Source of the DNA: an uncultured Rhizobiaceae group bacterium
Lineage (GTDB): Bacteria; Pseudomonadota; Alphaproteobacteria; Rhizobiales; Rhizobiaceae
Direction of reading: 5' to 3'
Length of the DNA: 64,000 bases
Assembly (NCBI GenBank): GCA_937958815.1
Contig: CALGMR010000009.1
Coordinates: 309,306 to 373,305, forward strand
Shown here: piece after piece, positions 44,247-53,182 of the stretch
How positions within the stretch are numbered: the stretch's first letter is position 1
Layout: the number at the start of each line of letters is the position of its first letter
The notes under the pieces: generated by a model
What the model was told of the DNA's origin: nothing
What the model saw: the letters and a program-made list of their open reading frames with translations, nothing else
Databases searched by the model: none
Position numbers and translations under genes: made by a program

Positions 44247-45233
44247 ATGTCTAAGGGCCAAGGCAGACTAAACATCTCATCTGATCGTTCGCATCGACAT
44301 TTGTCGTTTTTGGTCACTGAACAATTTCCGATGCTTTGTCTCTCTGCTGCAATGGATCCGTTGCGATCTGCCAACCGCATGGCTGATACAGACTTTTATA
44401 AATGGAGTCTGGTGTCCGTCGACGGGTTGCCCGTTCGTGCCTCCAACAACATGCAGGTGGAAGTAGATTATTCAATCGACAACTTGGAACCCTGCGACAT
44501 TCTCTTTGTATGCGCGGGCTACAAACTGAACATCAACCGTGAAGCGCATTTGCTTGCCAAACTTCGCGAACGGGCGCGTCGTGGTGGCGCTCTTGGTGCA
44601 ATATCTATTGGCAGCTACCTTTTGGGAAAGGCTGGTTTGCTGAACGGCTATAACTGCACCATTCACTGGGAAAACCGTGCATCATTTCAAGAAGACCACC
44701 CCAAGACCAATTGCACCGGGCGCGTATTTGAGGTTGATCGCGATCGCTATACATCGGCAGGCGGCACAACCTCGATTGACTTGATGCTGCACATTATCAG
44801 TGAAGATTTTGGGGCTAATGTTGCCAATGAAGTGGCCAATCAATTCCACCATGAGCGCATTCGCACAAATGCGGACAGACAACGAATTGGGCCCGAACGT
44901 GATCTTGGCGGTAAGTCTGCAAAGCTTCAAAAAGCGGTGGAACTGATGTCAGAACATCTGGAAAACCCGCTTTCTGCTTTGGAAATTGCAAAGCGTGTCG
45001 AACTGTCTTTGCGGCAAGTGGAACGTTTGTTCTTGCGTCATTTGTCGTGCACACCCGGCCGCTATTACATGTCTGTGCGCCTGGAACGGTCACGTGAATT
45101 GTTGCGCCACACCAATGCACCTATTCTTGATGTGGCTCTTGCAACAGGTTTCACTTCCCATTCATACTTTGCGCAAAGCTATCGTGGACATTTCGGCTGT
45201 TCTCCTTCTGAAGAGCGCCGCGCCAACCCATAA
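44247..45233 (+). CDS. GlxA-type AraC family regulator (DJ-1/PfpI domain plus AraC HTH)
   Basis: 328 aa. N-terminal DJ-1/PfpI (GATase-1 like) domain at about residues 15-190 with CDILFVCAGYKL and GAISIGSYLLGKAGLL, then an AraC-type double helix-turn-helix at about 225-320 (LSALEIAKRVELSLRQVERL and ILDVALATGFTSHSYFAQSY). The layout is shared by GbdR/CdhR/SouR regulators of glycine betaine, carnitine and sarcosine catabolism, which fits the soxBDAG-folD context. It is 14 bases after folD, so probably co-transcribed. Ligand is inferred. Confidence 0.9.
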   Translation: MSKGQGRLNISSDRSHRHLSFLVTEQFPMLCLSAAMDPLRSANRMADTDFYKWSLVSVDGLPVRASNNMQVEVDYSIDNLEPCDILFVCAGYKLNINREAHLLAKLRERARRGGALGAISIGSYLLGKAGLLNGYNCTIHWENRASFQEDHPKTNCTGRVFEVDRDRYTSAGGTTSIDLMLHIISEDFGANVANEVANQFHHERIRTNADRQRIGPERDLGGKSAKLQKAVELMSEHLENPLSALEIAKRVELSLRQVERLFLRHLSCTPGRYYMSVRLERSRELLRHTNAPILDVALATGFTSHSYFAQSYRGHFGCSPSEERRANP

Positions 45234-45259
45234 TTGCCAAGCGCAAGCCGGAGGGACTT

Positions 45260-46363
45260 ATGACATTCAAACCACTCGAGGGTGTTCGCGTTGTGGAATT
45301 GGCATCAATTGGGCCAGGTCCATTTGCAGCCATGATGCTGGCTGATCACGGAGCAGATGTCATACGCGTTGAAAAACCAGGGGGGCGCAATGTGGGCACA
45401 TCGCGGTCTGATAAGGATCCCATGCTGCGCGGGCGACGCAAGGTTGAGCTTGATCTCAAAGACCCTGCCGACGTTGCAAAAGCCCTTGAGCTTATTGCTC
45501 AAGCAGATGTGGTGATTGAAGGGTTTCGCCCCGGTGTCACGGAACGTCTGGGCTTGGGGCCTGAGGATTGTCACGCCATCAATCCCGCGCTCGTATATGG
45601 GCGGATGACAGGTTGGGGACAAGATGGGCCACTCGCGCCACGATCTGGGCATGATATCAATTACATTGCGATAACCGGTGCGTTGGATGCCATCGGCACG
45701 AAAGACTCAGGCCCTGTGCCACCGATGAATTTGGTGGGTGATTTTGGTGGTGGTGGCATGTTGATGGCCTATGGAATTTGTGCGGCGCTGCTGCCTGCCA
45801 AACTTTCTGGCAAAGGAACTGTCGTGGATGCTGCCATGATAGAAGGCACGGCTTTACTGATGACCATGCCCTATGGTTTGAAAGCGCAAGGGCTCTGGCC
45901 CGCAGAACGTGGCGGAAATTTGTTGGATGGTGGCGCCCCATTTTATGGAACATTTGAAACATCTGACAGCAAATGGGTCGCCATTGGCGCGATAGAAGAA
46001 CCTTTCTGGCAGGAATTGATCGCGAAGCTTGAGCTAAAAGGTGAAGTTTTAAAGCACCGAATGGACAGCACGTATTGGCCGCAAATCAAAGCGTTGATCG
46101 CCGGAAAAATTGCAGCCGAAACGCAAGCTCATTGGAATGATACTTTTGAGGGAAGCGATGCATGTTATGCACCCGTTCTGTCTATGGATGATGCCATTGA
46201 TCACCCGCACAACGTGGCGCGCGGCGTGTTGCAAAAAATCAATGGTGTTGTCCAAGCTGCACCGGCACCTCGATACAATGGTGAAGCGCCCTCGATTCCA
46301 ATGACCGACATGCGAACAGTGGCCCTTAGCGACGCGTTGGCGTCGTGGTCTTCGCGCGGTTAG
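45260..46363 (+). CDS. CaiB/BaiF-family CoA-transferase (alpha-methylacyl-CoA racemase-like)
   Basis: 367 aa type III CoA-transferase family protein. LEGVRVVELASIGPGPFAAM near residues 6-25 and DVIRVEKPGG near 35-44 are the N-terminal CoA-binding motifs; LVYGRMTGWGQDGPLAPRSGHDINY (here around GRMTGWGQDGP) supports the AMACR-like branch, with an Asp near DINY as catalytic candidate. The reaction may be racemisation of a 2-methylacyl-CoA or CoA transfer; context (sarcosine locus) does not decide. 26 bases after the regulator. Its stop nearly abuts the convergent DUF1194 gene. Confidence 0.85.
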   Translation: MTFKPLEGVRVVELASIGPGPFAAMMLADHGADVIRVEKPGGRNVGTSRSDKDPMLRGRRKVELDLKDPADVAKALELIAQADVVIEGFRPGVTERLGLGPEDCHAINPALVYGRMTGWGQDGPLAPRSGHDINYIAITGALDAIGTKDSGPVPPMNLVGDFGGGGMLMAYGICAALLPAKLSGKGTVVDAAMIEGTALLMTMPYGLKAQGLWPAERGGNLLDGGAPFYGTFETSDSKWVAIGAIEEPFWQELIAKLELKGEVLKHRMDSTYWPQIKALIAGKIAAETQAHWNDTFEGSDACYAPVLSMDDAIDHPHNVARGVLQKINGVVQAAPAPRYNGEAPSIPMTDMRTVALSDALASWSSRG

Positions 46364-46367
46364 CGGC

Positions 46368-47084
46368 TCAGCCCGGAACCTCTGCCCCAAGTGAATTTCG
46401 ACGTGTTACCAATTCACCTTTGATTTCCCGCAGCAGTTTCTTTTTAAAAGCGCGTCGAAAATCGATGTAATCGGAAGCGCTTTCGACAAATGCGCCTGCG
46501 CCACCAATCACTCGATTGCGCAAATAATGATGCAAGTAGCTGACTTCGTTCACCACTGCCAAGGCGTTGATTGTGGTTCCTTGATCAGCAACTTGGTCGC
46601 GCATATTTTCAACACGATTTCCATCGTTGTTTTCACCATCTGCAATAACATCGATCACATGACGATCGCCAAATGTGGGCACCGTCTTGAATGCGTTTTG
46701 GCTGAACCGAAGCGCGCCGGAAATTGACGTCCCGCCTTTCACGGTTCGTCGTTCCATGAGTGCAGCTTTGCGCGCAAAATTGATGGCGTCGAATTCAGTT
46801 TCGATTATCTGCCAAGGCACGGCTGTGAGTTGCGTTCCAGAGGTGGACCAATGCACAATCGTCACTGTGATACGCCCTCGAAAACCAGCCTTAATGGCTT
46901 CCAATATTTCCGGATCAGAAAATGCTGCAGCTATGCCGCCCGCTTGAAGCGCATATTCTTGACTGTTGACGCTCCAGGAACAGTCCATTGCGATCACGAG
47001 ATTGAGATCAGATCGTTTGGCCTGTGCAAAGGCTTGATGGGGAATAACCCACAGCAAAGCCAAAATGCACAAGAGCCTGATCAT
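46368..47084 (-). CDS. DUF1194 protein with von Willebrand factor A fold, exported
   Basis: About 238 aa. Signal peptide at residues 1-21 (MIRLLCILALLWVIPHQAFA). The MIDAS motif is DCSWS (Asp34, Ser36, Ser38), followed by VTIVHWSTSGTQL, KGGTSISGALRFS and HVIDVIADGENND, all expected of the DUF1194 VWA family. Metal-dependent protein binding in the periplasm is likely; partner unknown. The start 47084 is 11 bases downstream of the permease stop on the same strand; a longer frame would overlap that gene. It may be the tail of the ABC operon. Confidence 0.85.
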   Translation of the reverse strand: MIRLLCILALLWVIPHQAFAQAKRSDLNLVIAMDCSWSVNSQEYALQAGGIAAAFSDPEILEAIKAGFRGRITVTIVHWSTSGTQLTAVPWQIIETEFDAINFARKAALMERRTVKGGTSISGALRFSQNAFKTVPTFGDRHVIDVIADGENNDGNRVENMRDQVADQGTTINALAVVNEVSYLHHYLRNRVIGGAGAFVESASDYIDFRRAFKKKLLREIKGELVTRRNSLGAEVPG

Positions 47085-47094
47085 TGCTTCACCA

Positions 47095-48165
47095 CTACCC
47101 CGGAGACAATCCGCGCAAGCGTTCTGATCGACGGCGCAAGAGTTCAAGAGTGGTCAACAACAGGACCGACATGATCACCAAAATTGTCGCAACGGCCAAA
47201 ATGGTTGGGCTGATTTGTTCTCGCAATCCTGAGAACATTTGACGTGGAATAGTGCGCTGATCAACGTCTGCCAGAAAAATGACCGCTACCACTTCATCCA
47301 GTGAAGTGATGAAAGCAAAAAGAGCACCTGAAATCATTCCAGGTATAATGAGCGGCATGATCACTTTGGTAAATGTTGTCCAACCACTGGCGCCAAGCCC
47401 TTGGCTCGCGCGTATGAGAGAACGATCAAAACCCGTCAGCGTCGCTGTCACAGTAATGATCACAAACGGCACGCCTAAAGTGGTGTGCGCCAAGATGATT
47501 CCGATGTCGCGGTTGATGAGACCGTCTGGGAAAAATGGAAACACATTTTTCTGACTGTAGAAGAAGAACATGCCTGTTGCAGTGATGACCAATGGCACAA
47601 TCATAGGCGAGATTAGCAGACTTGTTATCGCTGAACGATAAGGCATTTCTGGGCGTGACAAACCAAGCGCTGCAAGCGTCCCAATGCCCGTGGCTAAAAT
47701 CGTGGCGCACAAAGCGTACCAGAAAGAATTCCGCATGGCGCGTATCCACGTGGCGTTGTTCCACATATCGCTCCACCAGTTTTCTGTTCCGTCTGGTGCT
47801 GTCATTCCGAACCGTACAATATCTTCATACCATCGCGTGGAATACGCGGATGGGTCCAGCGCCATCATGCCTTCTGTAAAGCTGAAATAAGGCTCGGCAT
47901 TAAACGACAGTGGGATGATCACAAGGATTGGAAGGATCAAAAATATGAAGATCAACGTGCACAGTGAAAGAAAGGCGTATTTGCCAATTTTTTCTGCAGC
48001 CGTCGCGTAAGGAGGCAAATCGTTCATCAAGAAATAGGGCAAACCAAAAATAATGATGAAGCCAAAAGTTCCAGCAAAGGACTCGGTAAACACGAAGAAC
48101 AACGCCGTTGCTGCAACCAATGCGTAAAACCCGAGTGTTTGAATGCGCTTCATCATATCCGTCAC
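47095..48165 (-). CDS. Polyamine-type ABC transporter permease (PotC-like)
   Basis: 356 aa, against about 264 for E. coli PotC. Extra hydrophobic segments lie at the N-terminus (FYALVAATALFFVFTE and GTFGFIIIFGLPYFL). The permease core follows with FLILPILVIIPLSF and an EAA loop near 245-265 (RASQGLGASGWTTFTKVIMP). It overlaps the upstream permease by 4 bases (ATGA). The long N-terminus may mark a subgroup of putative polyamine, mannopine or opine importers. Confidence 0.88.
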   Translation of the reverse strand: MTDMMKRIQTLGFYALVAATALFFVFTESFAGTFGFIIIFGLPYFLMNDLPPYATAAEKIGKYAFLSLCTLIFIFLILPILVIIPLSFNAEPYFSFTEGMMALDPSAYSTRWYEDIVRFGMTAPDGTENWWSDMWNNATWIRAMRNSFWYALCATILATGIGTLAALGLSRPEMPYRSAITSLLISPMIVPLVITATGMFFFYSQKNVFPFFPDGLINRDIGIILAHTTLGVPFVIITVTATLTGFDRSLIRASQGLGASGWTTFTKVIMPLIIPGMISGALFAFITSLDEVVAVIFLADVDQRTIPRQMFSGLREQISPTILAVATILVIMSVLLLTTLELLRRRSERLRGLSPG

Positions 48166-49466
48166 CCGAATTTCAAATTATCAACGCCCACCAGCTTATT
48201 GTAGAGCCAGTAGAAGATGAGGACGACAGTTAGAAGAATTGTGCCAAGAGCAGCGCCCAGCGACCAGTTCAGCGTCTTTTTGATGTGATCCGCAATGAGA
48301 TTGGAAATCAGCAAACCATCATTGCCGCCCACCAGCGCAGGCGTGATGTAATAACCAATTGCCAAAATAAACACGAGCAACGTACCCGCGGCAATTCCAG
48401 GAACCGTCTGCGGGAAGTAGACCTTCACAAATGAGTATGTTCCTGAAGCACCCATCGACCGCGCCGCGCGCATGTAGCTTGGTGGGATGGTTTTCATCAC
48501 TGAATAGAGCGGCAAGATCATAAACGGCAATAAAATATGCACCATCGCAATCACAGTGCCCGTCATATTGTAGATCATCTGGATGCGGTTTTCGTCTGAA
48601 ATGAAACCGAGATAGACGAAAATATTATTGATGATGCCTTCAGTTTGCAGCATCGCAATCCACGCGCTTGTTCGCACAAGCAAGGACGTCCAAAATGGCA
48701 GTAAGACGAGGATCATCAACAGGTTCGACGTTCGCAGCGGCAGGGTCGACAGCAAATAGGCCACCGGATAAGCAATTATGAAACACAGCGCCGTAATCAG
48801 CGCCGACAGCCAAATTGTTTTCCAAAGAATGGGAAGGTAGATTTGGTACAGTTCATCTGCCCAAACGATGTTGCCCGCTTCGTCGTATTTTTGATCCGTC
48901 GCCGCAAGATAAAATGCTGCGGTAAAATCTTTGGTCACACGTTGGAGAGTCAGCCAGATGTGTGGATTTTCCCACCGCTTATCAATTGCAAAAAGGGCTT
49001 CTTTATACGGCCCTTCGGTTATTCTTCCTGCTCGGCGCGCTGATTTTGTGAACAAACTGCGCGCACCTGGAATTTCGTAATTCACGCGCGTTGCGAGATT
49101 GCCGATCGTTTTGCCGACTTCGCGATTTTTACGCGCAAGCGCCATGTCCTTTACGAAAACTTCGAAAATCTCTTCCGAAGGTAGGCCCTGCCCGTCCCAG
49201 TTTTTGATTGCCACGGCAAAGTTTGGCATCACATTGGAGCCGGTTGGATTGTGCACCGAACGATAAAGCATCTGTCCAATCGGCAAGACAAATGAGACCA
49301 AAAGAAACAGCACCAATGGCACGGTCAGCAAGAAAGCTTGCATTTTCATGCGACGTGTCGTCTTGGCCAATTTCTGTTTTAGGGGAATGCCATCAGCCGC
49401 GATCAACGGTTCGCTTGCTGCGCCGTTGTTGGCTGAATGGTTTGTGCCTAGTGCGGCATCACTCAT
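48162..49466 (-). CDS. Polyamine-type ABC transporter permease (PotB-like) with a large periplasmic insert
   Basis: About 434 aa, well above the usual 280-300. After the first helix (AFLLTVPLVLFLLVSFVLPI) there is a hydrophilic stretch of about 130 residues before the next helix (PILWKTIWLSALITALCFII), probably a periplasmic domain. The EAA loop is RAARSMGASGTYSFVKVYFP. ATG 49466 with GGGGAG upstream is chosen; a TTG at 49484 is possible. The substrate may be a polyamine or related cation; the insert may help dock the binding protein. Confidence 0.87.
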   Translation of the reverse strand: MSDAALGTNHSANNGAASEPLIAADGIPLKQKLAKTTRRMKMQAFLLTVPLVLFLLVSFVLPIGQMLYRSVHNPTGSNVMPNFAVAIKNWDGQGLPSEEIFEVFVKDMALARKNREVGKTIGNLATRVNYEIPGARSLFTKSARRAGRITEGPYKEALFAIDKRWENPHIWLTLQRVTKDFTAAFYLAATDQKYDEAGNIVWADELYQIYLPILWKTIWLSALITALCFIIAYPVAYLLSTLPLRTSNLLMILVLLPFWTSLLVRTSAWIAMLQTEGIINNIFVYLGFISDENRIQMIYNMTGTVIAMVHILLPFMILPLYSVMKTIPPSYMRAARSMGASGTYSFVKVYFPQTVPGIAAGTLLVFILAIGYYITPALVGGNDGLLISNLIADHIKKTLNWSLGAALGTILLTVVLIFYWLYNKLVGVDNLKFG

Positions 49467-49562
49467 GAGTATTTTGCTCCCCAACGCATGTTAGACCACA
49501 TGTCAATTCTGTTCTTTTGATTTCAGGCCCAACGTTTGAGAGTACGCCTGAAAGCAAAAGAA

Positions 49563-49589
49563 CAGGGCATGAAACAAGTTCATGCCCTG
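49563..49589 (-). terminator. Stem-loop after the polyamine binding-protein gene (partial terminator)
   Basis: CAGGGCATGAA, five-base loop, TTCATGCCCTG: an 11-bp perfect stem. On the minus strand it is followed by TTCTTTTGCTTTC. It lies between the binding protein and the first permease and probably lowers downstream expression. Confidence 0.75.
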
Positions 49590-49602
49590 CGCAATGTGTG
49601 AC

Positions 49603-50706
49603 TTACTTAGCCAACCAAGCGTTGAAACGCTCGTTCAACTGGTCTGCATTGTCTGCCCAGAACTCGAAATTGTTCTGTACAGCATTTGTCAGGTTCTCTG
49701 GAGCTGTTGGCATTTGTGGGCCCATGTCGATGTCTTTGTTGTGGTATTTACCGACGAGTGGAGCCGAAGACTTACGAGCTGGGCCGTAAGAGATGAATGA
49801 TGCCTGCTTTGCAAGAGGTTCGGTTCCTGTTGAGAATTTCAGGAATTCCAATGCTGTGTCTTTGTTCTTTGCACCTTTAGGAATAACCCAAAGATCCAAA
49901 TCCCAAACATGGCCATCCCAAACGATTTCGAATGGTTTGCCTTCGCCAGCAACCGCGTTGAAGATACGGCCGTTGTAAGCGGTTGTCATAAGCACTTCAC
50001 CATCAGCCAAAAGCTGTGGAGGCTGAGCGCCGGCTTCCCACCAAACAACGTCACCTTTAATGGTGTCGAGTTTTGCGAACGCACGATCAACACCTTCTGG
50101 TGTAGCCAAAACGCTGTAAACGTCTTTCGCTGGAACGCCATCAGCGATCAGAGCGAATTCGAGATTCACTTTAGCGCCTTTACGCAGGCCACGTTTGCCA
50201 GGCCATTTCTTCGTGTCGAAAAAATCGGCCATAGTTTTTGGCGCATCGCCGGTGATTTTTGATTTGTCGTAGGCGAAAATTGTTGTCCAAACGATGTTTG
50301 CCACAGCGCAATCGTACAATGTGCCTTTGATAAAATCTTCTTTTGCAGGTGTGCCGTCAGCACCAGCTGGCAAGGTTGAATGATCGATTGTTTCCAAAAG
50401 ACCTTCGTCACATGCGCGGATCGCGTCAGACAGTTCAACGTCAACGATATCCCAAGTTACGTTACCAGCTTCAACCTGAGCTTTGATCTCAGCGATGCCG
50501 CCATTGTAATCTTCAGATTTGATGTTCACGCCAGTCTTGGCAATGAACGGCTTGTGATAAGCCTCAACTTGAGACTTGGTGTAAGCACCGCCCCAAGACA
50601 CAACTGTCAATTCTTTTGCATGACCGTCAGCGAATGCTGCTGATGATGCACCGAAAGCAATCGCAGCGCCAACAGCGGTGGATGCTAATAGTTTTGTGAG
50701 TTTCAT
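49603..50706 (-). CDS. Polyamine-type ABC transporter substrate-binding protein (PotD/PotF-like)
   Basis: 367 aa periplasmic protein. Signal peptide at 1-26 (MKLTKLLASTAVGAAIAFGA, ending AAFA-D). ELTVVSWGGAYTKSQVEAY, TWDIVDVELSDAIRACDEGLLE and SAPLVGKYHNKDIDMGPQMP match the SBP_bac_8 family of polyamine and related cation binders. GGGAG precedes the ATG. Placed between the ATPase and permeases of the same importer. A polyamine ligand is supported by the nearby ureohydrolase but not proven. Confidence 0.92.
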   Translation of the reverse strand: MKLTKLLASTAVGAAIAFGASSAAFADGHAKELTVVSWGGAYTKSQVEAYHKPFIAKTGVNIKSEDYNGGIAEIKAQVEAGNVTWDIVDVELSDAIRACDEGLLETIDHSTLPAGADGTPAKEDFIKGTLYDCAVANIVWTTIFAYDKSKITGDAPKTMADFFDTKKWPGKRGLRKGAKVNLEFALIADGVPAKDVYSVLATPEGVDRAFAKLDTIKGDVVWWEAGAQPPQLLADGEVLMTTAYNGRIFNAVAGEGKPFEIVWDGHVWDLDLWVIPKGAKNKDTALEFLKFSTGTEPLAKQASFISYGPARKSSAPLVGKYHNKDIDMGPQMPTAPENLTNAVQNNFEFWADNADQLNERFNAWLAK

Positions 50707-50785
50707 TTTGTAGTCTCCCGTTAGTTTGGCCCCACCCTCATGGGCAGACCTGTTTGCTGCTCAATGGTCCGAGCCGCTTATCGTA

Positions 50786-51904
50786 TCAGATAGCCATAGG
50801 ATCGAGGGCTCTGCAGTCCTCGGCCTTCCAGCCAACCTTTACCTGAGCACCTTCAGCAAGTGGCTTATTGCCAGCGCTGTTTGGCACTTTGACGATAAAT
50901 TCGTCATTTCCGGCAACTTCCATTCGCGTGCGAATATGGTCACCAAGATAGATAAGTTCTTTAATTTCGCCTGTAACTGTGTTGTCAGTTTGACCCTTTT
51001 TCGGTTCAATTTCCACACGTTCAGGACGCAGCGAAAGCGTGGTGCGTTCCCCGACTGTAGCTGTGTTGTTGACCGTTTTGGCAATAATTTCGCCTCCGCC
51101 ATCAAGTTCCACTTTACATTCATCGCCAGACACGCCGGACACTTTGCCGTGCAAACGATTGTTCTCACCAATAAACTGCGCCACGAATGAATTTTGCGGA
51201 CGCTCATACAGATCATCTGGTGTGGACAATTGCTGGATCACGCCATCATTAAACACAGCAATGCGGTCAGACATTGTTAGAGCTTCGGATTGGTCATGCG
51301 TCACGTAAACAACGGTGACACCCAAATTCTCATGGATGTGTTTGATCTCGTATTGCATCTGCTCACGCAATTGTTTGTCGAGCGCGCCAAGAGGTTCGTC
51401 CATCAAAATGAGGCTCGGATCGAACACCAGCGCACGGGCCACGGCCACACGTTGTTGCTGACCGCCTGACAATTGCGCAGGACGACGTCCGCCCATTTCA
51501 CCAAGCTCAACCATATCCAGCGCGCGCTGCACTTTGGTTTCGATTTCAGCCGAACCCATTTTGCGCACCTTCAGTGGGAAGGCGAGATTTTCCGCAACGG
51601 TCATATGCGGAAACAAGGCATAGTTTTGAAACACCATGCCAATGCCGCGCTTATTGGGCGGCACGTTGTTGATGCTCTCACCGCCGAGATAGATATCCCC
51701 ATGGGTGGCGGGTTCAAACCCTGCCAACATCATCAAAGAAGTGGTTTTGCCAGAACCGGATGGCCCAAGCATGGTGAGAAACTCGCCCTTGGGGATGTCG
51801 AGATTCAAATCTTTGACAACGAGAATTTCGCCATCATAGCTTTTCTGGACTTTGTCAAAACGTACAAACGCTTCTTCTGCCCGCTGATTTCCGGCCGCGC
51901 TCAC
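50786..51904 (-). CDS. Polyamine-type ABC transporter ATPase (PotA-like)
   Basis: 372 aa. Walker A GPSGSGKTTSLMMLAG, signature LSGGQQQRVAVARAL, Walker B LILMDEPLGALD, switch His in VVYVTHDQSEAL, and a C-terminal TOBE domain with TTLSLRPERVEI. First gene of the operon. The 214-base gap to the ureohydrolase gene (also minus strand) contains a 17-base inverted repeat at 52000-52016. Gene order ATPase, binding protein, permease, permease is normal for this importer family. Confidence 0.93.
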   Translation of the reverse strand: MSAAGNQRAEEAFVRFDKVQKSYDGEILVVKDLNLDIPKGEFLTMLGPSGSGKTTSLMMLAGFEPATHGDIYLGGESINNVPPNKRGIGMVFQNYALFPHMTVAENLAFPLKVRKMGSAEIETKVQRALDMVELGEMGGRRPAQLSGGQQQRVAVARALVFDPSLILMDEPLGALDKQLREQMQYEIKHIHENLGVTVVYVTHDQSEALTMSDRIAVFNDGVIQQLSTPDDLYERPQNSFVAQFIGENNRLHGKVSGVSGDECKVELDGGGEIIAKTVNNTATVGERTTLSLRPERVEIEPKKGQTDNTVTGEIKELIYLGDHIRTRMEVAGNDEFIVKVPNSAGNKPLAEGAQVKVGWKAEDCRALDPMAI

Positions 51905-51999
51905 TTAACGACCAGCCGTTTGATATTTCAAACCGGCGCTCCCTGATTATTTTTTGGGTGTTTTGCTCACCCTTTGCATGAAACCATGTTTCACTTCGA

Positions 52000-52016
52000 C
52001 AAACAACATTTGTTTG
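52000..52016. promoter_or_regulatory. Inverted repeat CAAACAA-N3-TTGTTTG upstream of the polyamine importer
   Basis: Perfect 7-base arms, about 96 bases upstream of the ATPase start codon. A candidate operator for a regulator that is not encoded nearby. Symmetry seen, function inferred. Confidence 0.4.
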
Positions 52017-52118
52017 AAAGCGTCGTCAACTGTCGATCATGAGGCAAATTGGCTATTTTGGTGGTTTTCTTAGGAGAAACTCCCAACATGATTACTTTAT
52101 CAGCACAAATTCCAAAAA

Positions 52119-53081
52119 TCAGGCAGATTTTGTGCGCTCATGGAAAATAAAACCGAGAAAATTCAGCAAGACCTGTGCTGCCAAAGTGCTGGTTGAGCCT
52201 GTTGCATCGTAGTCTGGTGCAACCTCTACCAAATCGATTCCAACAATCGTGTTTCGCTTGGACAAAGCCTGTAAAAATTCGAGGATTTCGTAATACAAAA
52301 AACCACCATGGCTTGGTGTTCCCGTACCCGGCGCAATGGACGGGTCAAATCCGTCAATATCAATCGTCACATAAACCCGAGCGCCATCGGGCACGCGTTC
52401 AGCCATATTTTGGGAACCTTGGGCACGAAACTGCCTGACCGATTGGATATCTGATCCAACAGCGCGGGCTGCTTCATACCCTTCTTTGGCTGTTGAAGAG
52501 ACGTTGCGAATGCCAAATTGCGAAAGGCCAGTTACATAGTCTTTTTCCGAAGCGCGTCGCATGGGGTTGCCGTGGCCGAAGCGAACACCGTGGCGTTCAT
52601 CCACAAAATCCAGATGGGCATCCACCTGAACCAGATGAAATGGCTCTTGGTCGCTGAACGCATTGATGCAGGGAATATTGATTGAATGGTCACCGCCAAG
52701 AACCAACGGCAAAGCGCCTGCGGCCAGAATTTTGCGAACACCAAATTCGATATTTGCATGGCTTTTTACCGTATCTGTGTGAACAATATCCGCATCGCCC
52801 ATGTCCACAATGCGCACATCGCCCGGCAAATAAGTCGCATCATCTTCGTGGTCGTAAGCGCCTGCATGGCCAAATGAAAACAAGGTGGATGCTTCGCGAA
52901 TTGCGCGAGGGCCAAACCTTGCCCCTGCCCGAAACTGGGTTCCAAAATCAAATGGCGCACCCAGAACGGCCACATCCGCATCCAGCTTGTCCCAATCCGT
53001 GCAGACGGGACGCTTGCCAAATGTGGAAATCCCAACAAAAGGCAAGTCCAGTCTGCCGTTCTCGTATCCGTGATCGCTCAT
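52119..53081 (-). CDS. speB: Ureohydrolase, agmatinase-like
   Basis: 320 aa, arginase/agmatinase fold. Manganese ligands are seen in LGGDHSINIP, QVDAHLDFVDERHG and ITIDIDGFDPS-type motif (here VYVTIDIDGFDPSIAPG). It would convert agmatine to putrescine and urea, matching the polyamine importer and puuAB elsewhere in the window. In the conserved loop GTGTPExGG the glutamate is replaced: the sequence reads GTGTPSHGG. That residue helps hold the guanidinium substrate in arginases, so the true substrate may be another guanidino compound. The gene stands upstream of the importer in the same direction. Confidence 0.87.
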   Translation of the reverse strand: MSDHGYENGRLDLPFVGISTFGKRPVCTDWDKLDADVAVLGAPFDFGTQFRAGARFGPRAIREASTLFSFGHAGAYDHEDDATYLPGDVRIVDMGDADIVHTDTVKSHANIEFGVRKILAAGALPLVLGGDHSINIPCINAFSDQEPFHLVQVDAHLDFVDERHGVRFGHGNPMRRASEKDYVTGLSQFGIRNVSSTAKEGYEAARAVGSDIQSVRQFRAQGSQNMAERVPDGARVYVTIDIDGFDPSIAPGTGTPSHGGFLYYEILEFLQALSKRNTIVGIDLVEVAPDYDATGSTSTLAAQVLLNFLGFIFHERTKSA

Positions 53082-53182
53082 ATGATTGTCTCAAGAAATT
53101 TGTCTTCGTCACACTCTTGCCGTTACGATAGGTTTTGTAAAACGACAAGTGTGCCATTTCACAACTCGAGGGGTATTTGAAA

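Noticed and set aside
52103..52135. GCACAAA / TTTGTGC pair at the end of the ureohydrolase gene as a terminator
   Set aside because: Stem of only seven pairs with a long loop overlapping the stop codon and no T-tract; too weak to call.
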